The position numbers and the translations under genes were made by a program. Of a stretch of DNA of 64,000 nt, positions 59,079 to 64,000 are shown piece by piece. Source of the stretch: Keguizhuia sedimenti (GTDB taxonomy: Bacteria > Pseudomonadota > Gammaproteobacteria > Burkholderiales > Burkholderiaceae_D); assembly GCA_030715135.1 (NCBI GenBank), contig JAUYVH010000008.1, positions 87,010-151,009 of the forward strand. The letters are read 5' to 3'. The notes beneath the pieces are model-generated. The model was not told where the DNA came from. It did no database searches and saw nothing but the letters and a program-made list of their open reading frames with translations. Position 1 is the first letter of the stretch, and every line of letters begins with the position of its first letter.

Positions 59079-60860
59079 CTATGCCCATGTCCGCGACGCC
59101 TTGCCCAGCCTGGTTTCTTCGATTGCAAAGTAAGTGTGGTGTGAATCCATTTTATTGGGCAATCCGGCATCTCGTGTAAATTGCCATTGGATCTGGTGGA
59201 ATTTTGCAACAGCCTGCCGATGCGCAATACTGATGATCGTCGTTTTCGGCAATTCCTGCAATACCAATGTGTACATGGCCTCTTCTGTTTCCGCGTCCAG
59301 TGCACTGCTGGCTTCGTCCAAGAACAATACGTCCGGCCGGTGCAGCAGGACGCGTACGAAGGCAAGACGCTGTTGCTCGCCCGGCGACAGTCGCTGCGTC
59401 CAGTTGTCGTGCACGTCCAGTTTGTCGGCGAGATGTGCGAGTTTGCACAGTTCAAGGTAATGGCAGATTGCCAGATCCTTGAAACCGTTTTCCGGTGCAG
59501 GATAAACAAGCGCGGCGCGCAGGCTCCCGATCGGCAGGTAATTTTTTTGCGGAAGGAAAAGAAGCTTCGCTTCCTGAGGAATTTCAATCGTTCCTGCACC
59601 ATATGGCCAGATTCCGGCAATTGCACGAAACAATGTGGACTTGCCGCATCCGGACGGACCGGAGACAAAGATCCGCTCACCCAGACGCATCTGCGCGGAC
59701 AAAGGCACAGTCAGAGCCGTTCCGTTTGGCAAATGCAGGCTGACCTGTTCGATCAACAGCGCGCCTACATTGTTGCGTGTTACCGCAATGCCGGACCCCT
59801 GCCGCTGTACGGCATAGACTGCATCATGAAATCCCGCGAGCCGGTTGACGCTTGCTTTCCATTCAGCCAACTGGCTAAACGCATCGATGAACCAGGACAA
59901 GGATTCCTGTACCTGGCCAAATGCAGAACTGATTTGCATGAGGCCGCCCAATGAAATGGTGCCTGCAAAATAACGCGGCGCACCGACCAGGAAAGGAAAA
60001 ATGATTGCGAACTGCGCATAAAAGGTCGATGCAATGTTCAGGCGTTTGGTGGTAATCATGATTGCCCACCAGTTTTCCCGGATACGGTCGAAGCGCTTGC
60101 TCAGCTGCGCCTGTTCATGTTGTTCGCCGCGATACAGGGCAATTGCTTCCGCGTTTTCCCGGATTCTGACCAGCCCGAAACGAAAATCGGCTTCAAAGCG
60201 TTGCTGATTGAAATTTTGCCTAACCAGAGCTTTTCCTATCCATGCCACCAGCACCGAGCCGATTCCGGCGTAGGCGACGGCGAACCAGACCATGTACCCT
60301 GGAACCACCCATTCGCGGGATTGCCAAACGAAGGAGATCGGTCCGCTAACGAACCATAAAATTCCGATAAACGAGACCAGGGTAACCACACTCGACAACA
60401 ATCCGAGCGACAAGGAAAGGGTGCCATTTGTCAGATAACGCAGATCCTCGGCGATTCGCTGGTCCGAGTTATCGGCGCTTCTGCTCTGCTCGATCCGATA
60501 ATAGGATTGCCTGGCCAGCCACTCGCTCATGTATTGATTGGTCATCCAGGCGCGCCATCTGATTTCAAGCGCCTGCGTCAGATAGATTCGATAGATCGCA
60601 ACGCCGATGTAGATGAATGCAAGGTAGGAAAAGCGCCATAGCTGTTCCTTAAAAACAGGAAAGTCTTTTTTCTCCAGCGCATTGTAGAAATCGCGATTCC
60701 ACTCATTGAACAATACGTTGAGATACACCATGCCGAGCGCCAGCGATATTACTGCTGCCAACAATCCCCATGCCCGCAGCTTCTCCTCGGAAGTCCAATA
60801 TGGTTTCAACAAACGCCAAACCGCACGCCAGTGAGTCGGGTGCGTTGTTTCTGCCGTCAT
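59079..60860 (-). CDS. ABC transporter of the SbmA/BacA-like (YddA) family, fused to ATPase
   Basis: A 593-residue protein with an N-terminal SbmA/BacA-type membrane domain (FNEWNRDFYNALEKKDFPVF, WRAWMTNQYMSEWLARQSYY cited as landmarks, and NSDQRIAEDLRYL) and a C-terminal ATPase: Walker A GPSGCGKSTLFRAIAGIWP, signature-like LSPGEQQRLAFVR, Walker B VLFLDEASSALD. Relatives import or export peptides and very-long-chain acyl-CoA. The signature reads LSPGE rather than LSGGQ, common in this group. ATG 60860 is chosen; the TTG at 60878 is less likely. Confidence 0.88.
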   Translation of the reverse strand: MTAETTHPTHWRAVWRLLKPYWTSEEKLRAWGLLAAVISLALGMVYLNVLFNEWNRDFYNALEKKDFPVFKEQLWRFSYLAFIYIGVAIYRIYLTQALEIRWRAWMTNQYMSEWLARQSYYRIEQSRSADNSDQRIAEDLRYLTNGTLSLSLGLLSSVVTLVSFIGILWFVSGPISFVWQSREWVVPGYMVWFAVAYAGIGSVLVAWIGKALVRQNFNQQRFEADFRFGLVRIRENAEAIALYRGEQHEQAQLSKRFDRIRENWWAIMITTKRLNIASTFYAQFAIIFPFLVGAPRYFAGTISLGGLMQISSAFGQVQESLSWFIDAFSQLAEWKASVNRLAGFHDAVYAVQRQGSGIAVTRNNVGALLIEQVSLHLPNGTALTVPLSAQMRLGERIFVSGPSGCGKSTLFRAIAGIWPYGAGTIEIPQEAKLLFLPQKNYLPIGSLRAALVYPAPENGFKDLAICHYLELCKLAHLADKLDVHDNWTQRLSPGEQQRLAFVRVLLHRPDVLFLDEASSALDAETEEAMYTLVLQELPKTTIISIAHRQAVAKFHQIQWQFTRDAGLPNKMDSHHTYFAIEETRLGKASRTWA

Positions 60861-60966
60861 ATGTACACGGGAATGCAAGCGGGCGGCACGGTCAGCTCAA
60901 TAAAGATTGTTCACATGAGTTGCAGGTAAGCCCGGTATTCCCCTGTTCGACATAGCCATGCTTTGT

Positions 60967-61935
60967 TCAGGGCAGCTTGTCTTCCGCATTACCGATGCGA
61001 TATTGCGGATTCATTTGCTCCATGGCCAGCAGAATTGCAGACTGGTCTGCCTGTGGAAAAGAAGGCAGGATTGCGCGATAGTGCGCGGTTACGAGTTCGG
61101 TGACCGGCAAACGCAGGTGGGCATTGGCTGCGGCATCCAGTATGTTTTCCATGTCCTTGGCCTGGCTTTTAATCTGTCCACCCGGCATGAAATTACGGTC
61201 CAGCATCCGTTGACCATGCACTTCCAAGATTCTGCTTTCCGCAAAGCCGCCGCGGATTGCCGCCCGCATGGCTGCCGGATCTGCGCCACCTGCTTCGGCA
61301 AGCAGTAGCGCCTCAGCCACTATATTGAGCGTTGCACCGACGATCAATTGATTGCACAGCTTAGCGATCTGTCCGCATCCCGCTGGCCCCACCAGGGTTA
61401 CTCGCCCTAGATGCTGCAGAACCGGTTGAGCGCGCTGGAAGTCTTCTGTGCTGCCGCCGGCCATGATTGCCAATGTGCCCGCCTCTGCACCGATAACGCC
61501 GCCGGACACCGGTGCATCAATGAAACCAACTCCGACCTCTGCAAGCATTGCGTGCAGTTCCTGTGCCTCGGACTGCTTTGTTGAGCTCATGTCGATTACC
61601 AAGGCGCCAGCCGGCAACTGGTGGATGATGGACTGGATGACGTGCTTTACCGCACCTCCAGCCTCCAGCATGGTAATGATGATGTCGGCCGTGCCCCGTG
61701 CGCTTCTGATTGCGTCTTCTGCTTCGCCAGCAACATATGCGCCTTTCGCAGCGAGCGGCTCTGCCTTGGCTTGTGTGCGATTCCACGCGCTTAATGGATA
61801 TCCGGCATCAAGAAGCCTGCTTGCCATCGGCAAGCCCATGAGGCCGATGCCCAAAAACGCGATGCGCGGAAGCGAGGAATTGTTTTGCAAAACACTCTCC
61901 TTTGAGTATTCAGTTTTCATTGCATAATGGCGCAT
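60967..61935 (-). CDS. NAD(P)-dependent beta-hydroxyacid dehydrogenase (3-hydroxyisobutyrate dehydrogenase-like)
   Basis: A 322-residue beta-hydroxyacid dehydrogenase. The cofactor motif AFLGIGLMGLPMASRLL, substrate motif FIDAPVSGGVIGAEAGTLAIMAGG and the catalytic-lysine block GCGQIAKLCNQLIVG are present. It could be 3-hydroxyisobutyrate dehydrogenase or tartronate-semialdehyde reductase. Starts at 61938, 61935 and 61920 are possible; GGAG is best placed for 61935. It is divergent from the SMP-30 gene, only 23 bases away, so the two may share control. Confidence 0.88.
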   Translation of the reverse strand: MRHYAMKTEYSKESVLQNNSSLPRIAFLGIGLMGLPMASRLLDAGYPLSAWNRTQAKAEPLAAKGAYVAGEAEDAIRSARGTADIIITMLEAGGAVKHVIQSIIHQLPAGALVIDMSSTKQSEAQELHAMLAEVGVGFIDAPVSGGVIGAEAGTLAIMAGGSTEDFQRAQPVLQHLGRVTLVGPAGCGQIAKLCNQLIVGATLNIVAEALLLAEAGGADPAAMRAAIRGGFAESRILEVHGQRMLDRNFMPGGQIKSQAKDMENILDAAANAHLRLPVTELVTAHYRAILPSFPQADQSAILLAMEQMNPQYRIGNAEDKLP

Positions 61936-61958
61936 CATTCTCCCAAAAAGCTATTGCC

Positions 61959-62852
61959 ATGTCGACTGATACGATTGAAATCTTCCATGACCAGCCGATG
62001 CTGGTTGGCGAATGTCCGCTATGGTGCGCGGAGGAAAACTCCCTGTACTGGATCGATATTCCGCGCCGCATGCTCCATCGCAAGAATGTGCAGTCGTTTG
62101 AGTACCATTCATGGGCGCTACCTTCAGAGCCCGGATGTATTGCATTGCACGAGGACGGCGGCCTGGTAGTGGCAATGCGGTCCGGCATCGCGGTGCTGGA
62201 TACCGGCTCGGGAGATATATCGATGCTAGCCCCGTCACCCTACGACTCGAATTTCATACGATTCAATGATGGGCGCTGCGACGCAAAAGGCCGGTTCTGG
62301 ATGGGTACAATGTATGAACCGCGCGATCAGGTGCTTGGTGAGTTGTACTGCCTGGAAAAAGGAAGGCTGACTGAGCAAGGCAGCCCGGTAACAGTCTCCA
62401 ACGGACTTGCATTCAGCAACGACAGCCGCACCTTGTACCATGCAGATACCACTGCTCATTCGGTTTACCGTTACGACTTTGACCTTGAGCATGGCACCTT
62501 ATCAAAGAGGCAGCCGTTCGTTTCCTTTTCGTCGGATCGCAGCGCAGCCACTTATGGCGGCCGCCCGGATGGCGCAGCAGTCGACAGCGAAGGCGCCTAC
62601 TGGGTTGCAATGTTCGAAGGTGCACGTCTGTTGCGGTACGCGCCTGACGGCTTGCTGCTGCAAGAGATGCGATTGCCTGTTCGGTGTCCGACCATGATTG
62701 CATTTGGCGGAAGCGATCTGCGAACTTTGTTCATTACCTCGGCCAGCCAGAACCGGTCGGCTTCGGAACTAAGTTCACTTCCTTTGTCCGGATGCGTTCT
62801 TTCGCTGCAGGTCACGGTTCCTGGAGTTAGCGAGCATAGATACGCTCGTTAA
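61959..62852 (+). CDS. SMP-30/gluconolactonase-family lactonase
   Basis: A 297-residue six-bladed beta-propeller. The metal ligands are visible: Glu in VGECPLWCAEE, Asn in VSNGLAFSND and Asp in GGRPDGAAVDSEG. FIRFNDGRCDAKGRFWMGTM is the family core. It probably hydrolyses a sugar lactone. The divergent hydroxyacid dehydrogenase would fit a small sugar-acid route, but no kinase, dehydratase or transporter is adjacent. Confidence 0.9.
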   Translation: MSTDTIEIFHDQPMLVGECPLWCAEENSLYWIDIPRRMLHRKNVQSFEYHSWALPSEPGCIALHEDGGLVVAMRSGIAVLDTGSGDISMLAPSPYDSNFIRFNDGRCDAKGRFWMGTMYEPRDQVLGELYCLEKGRLTEQGSPVTVSNGLAFSNDSRTLYHADTTAHSVYRYDFDLEHGTLSKRQPFVSFSSDRSAATYGGRPDGAAVDSEGAYWVAMFEGARLLRYAPDGLLLQEMRLPVRCPTMIAFGGSDLRTLFITSASQNRSASELSSLPLSGCVLSLQVTVPGVSEHRYAR

Positions 62853-63020
62853 GCGACAAAAGTCGCAAAGCCATTAGAAGCACATTTATCGAGTGACTTT
62901 TTTCGCTCTCTTTGCGTTTAATCCAGCGCAGCGCATGAAAAGATGACGATTATCAATTAGCTTAAAGGCAATAAGAGGAAACTGAAGTATCCCCAACCTA
63001 CACCTGAACACCGATTTGAA

Positions 63021-63587
63021 ATGCGTCCTTCTTTCCTTCTCGCCGCAGTTCTTTTCGCCCGCCGCTTCATCGTCTCTTTCATGGTGCTTTTTGTTTTTGC
63101 TAGCCCTTCGCACGCAGTCGACTCTGTTTCTTTAGAACTAGGTTCCGGCAACAAAACCCGACTAGTACGCGCCGGGATGCAATGGCATTGGGAATCGAAA
63201 TGGAACATTGCGGAAAATGCGCAACTCTCGGGTCTATGGGACCTTAGTTTGGCACAATGGAGAGGACGACGGCACAAAAACCAAGCAGGCGATACTCAAG
63301 ACCTTATGGCAATCGGCATCTCGCCTATGCTACGTTTAGCAAGCAGAGAAAACACCGGTCCTTATTTTGAGACTGGATTAGGGCCTCATCTGCTATCGGA
63401 CAACTACGACAACAACGGTCGTCAGCTGTCAACGCGCTTCCAATTCGGCAGCCATCTTGGGCTAGGATATATATTTTCAAATGGGCTTGATGTAGCTCTG
63501 CGCTTTCAACACTATTCCAATGCATCAATCAAAAAGCCGAACGACGGCGTGAATTTCCTTATCTTGCGTTTTTCCTATCCTTTGTAG
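63021..63587 (+). CDS. pagL: Lipid A 3-O-deacylase PagL-like outer-membrane protein
   Basis: A 188-residue protein with a signal peptide ending SPSHA (about residue 32), a small beta-barrel and the PagL motif HYSNASIKKPNDG with His164 and Ser166 of the catalytic site; it ends RFSYPL. PagL removes the 3-linked acyl chain from lipid A in the outer leaflet. In the Pseudomonas enzyme the third active-site residue is a Glu 14 positions after the His; here that position is Asn178. A later ATG at residue 21 is an alternative start. It lies just before an rRNA operon on the other strand. Confidence 0.82.
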   Translation: MRPSFLLAAVLFARRFIVSFMVLFVFASPSHAVDSVSLELGSGNKTRLVRAGMQWHWESKWNIAENAQLSGLWDLSLAQWRGRRHKNQAGDTQDLMAIGISPMLRLASRENTGPYFETGLGPHLLSDNYDNNGRQLSTRFQFGSHLGLGYIFSNGLDVALRFQHYSNASIKKPNDGVNFLILRFSYPL

Positions 63588-63924
63588 AAGGCTCAAAAAA
63601 CATCTCAATTCAACGCGATCCATGCTGACTGTTTAGCCACAAGCGACGCAGAGAGTTGTTTTGCGGGCGAGCCGAATATAGCAAAAGGCATATATCGCAT
63701 CAATTGATAGAAGACCGCCACGCCAAGCAGTTACGCTTAAGCCGGCATAGCGCCTCAATATTTCAGTTGAATCCCGAGTAAAAATATTGATAGAGAGAAG
63801 CGAAGCTATTAGCCAGCGCAAATGAAGCGATGAGAAAACGAAGCAGTGGACTTGACGGCTAGGAAAGCAAGTGCCAAGAAGATACGAGTTTAATACAAAA
63901 TAAAATTCTATCCCTCAAAACAAA
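63588..63924. other. Intergenic region between pagL-like gene and rRNA operon terminator
   Basis: About 340 bases with no gene I can support. The frame 63633-63821 on the minus strand lies downstream of the rRNA terminator and has no recognisable features. No repeat or tRNA was seen. Confidence 0.5.
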
Positions 63925-63955
63925 AAAACCCCACTCGTTTGAGTGGGGTTTTTCT
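63925..63955 (-). terminator. Intrinsic terminator of the rRNA operon
   Basis: CCCCACTC (63929-63936), loop GTTT, GAGTGGGG (63941-63948): a perfect 8-bp stem flanked by A7 on the left and T5 on the right. On the minus strand it follows the 5S rRNA end after about 16 bases. Confidence 0.93.
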
Positions 63956-63964
63956 TTATAACTA

Positions 63965-64000
63965 GCCTGACGATGACCTACTTTCACACTGGTTGCAGCA
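63965..64000 (-). rRNA. rrf: 5S ribosomal RNA, 3' end (cut by window edge)
   Basis: Read on the minus strand the last 36 bases include GTGTGAAAGTAGGTCATCG followed by TCAGGC, the conserved 3' end of betaproteobacterial 5S rRNA. The rest of the gene, and presumably 23S and 16S rRNA genes, lie to the right of the window. Confidence 0.9.

Noticed and set aside
62853..62866. GCGAC-AAAA-GTCGC hairpin just after the SMP-30 gene as a terminator
   Set aside because: The stem is only five base pairs and is followed by AAAGCC rather than a T-tract.

Overview
The window is a gene-dense stretch of a betaproteobacterial chromosome. The best fit is the family Oxalobacteraceae (Burkholderiales), in the Herminiimonas/Janthinobacterium neighbourhood. 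This rests on gene order (mraZ-rsmH-ftsLI-murEF-mraY-murD; dusB-fis-purH-ruvCAB; tyrS-peptidase-anmK-erpA-bactofilin-argC-rpsI-rplM), on protein style (short Fis, Coq7, Burkholderia-type porins, DUF3025, DUF6776) and on moderate GC. The genus is an inference; no search was run. I saw no insertion sequence, prophage, integrase, tRNA or CRISPR array.

Layout. 1-8078: the division and cell-wall (dcw) cluster on the minus strand, starting from a promoter with four 10-bp MraZ-type repeats and running mraZ, rsmH, ftsL, ftsI, murE, murF, mraY and the start of murD, with nearly every stop overlapping the next start. 8623-11867: a UvrD/PcrA-type helicase and an MgtC-family membrane protein. 11898-16830: a thiamin operon thiC-thiS-thiG-thiD-thiE behind a TPP riboswitch; a nested palindromic repeat separates thiS from thiG, and neither thiO nor thiH is present. 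16927-24172: valS, an orphan hydratase-like gene, a YaiI protein, and ruvB, ruvA and ruvC, with a HExxH membrane protein on the opposite strand between ruvA and ruvC. 24219-28573: purH, fis, dusB, a PEBP protein and dtd. 28570-36579: tyrS, an M23 peptidase, anmK, erpA, a bactofilin, a DUF6776 protein, argC and rpsI-rplM. 36722-42785: an OsmC protein, coq7, two porins, DUF3025 and pyrC. 42938-47708: gdhA followed by a glutamate/aspartate ABC importer, gltIJKL. 47883-62852: accessory metabolism and transport (two ABC transporters, thioesterase, PhoD, FadD, aminopeptidase lipoprotein, M20 amidohydrolase, DUF2891, DUF3047, a 3-hydroxyisobutyrate dehydrogenase-like enzyme, SMP-30). 63021-64000: a PagL-like lipid A deacylase, then the terminator and 3' end of a 5S rRNA, showing that an rRNA operon enters from the right.

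The genes form several functional sets: peptidoglycan synthesis and recycling (mur/fts genes, M23 peptidase, anmK, bactofilin), thiamin synthesis under TPP control, Holliday-junction processing, glutamate uptake coupled to glutamate dehydrogenase, and outer-membrane permeability and lipid A modification. I found no convincing undescribed multi-gene system. The most unusual non-coding object is the nested palindromic repeat between thiS and thiG. Other points worth checking are the inverted repeats at fis-purH and gdhA-gltI, and active-site substitutions in the hydratase-like and PagL-like proteins.
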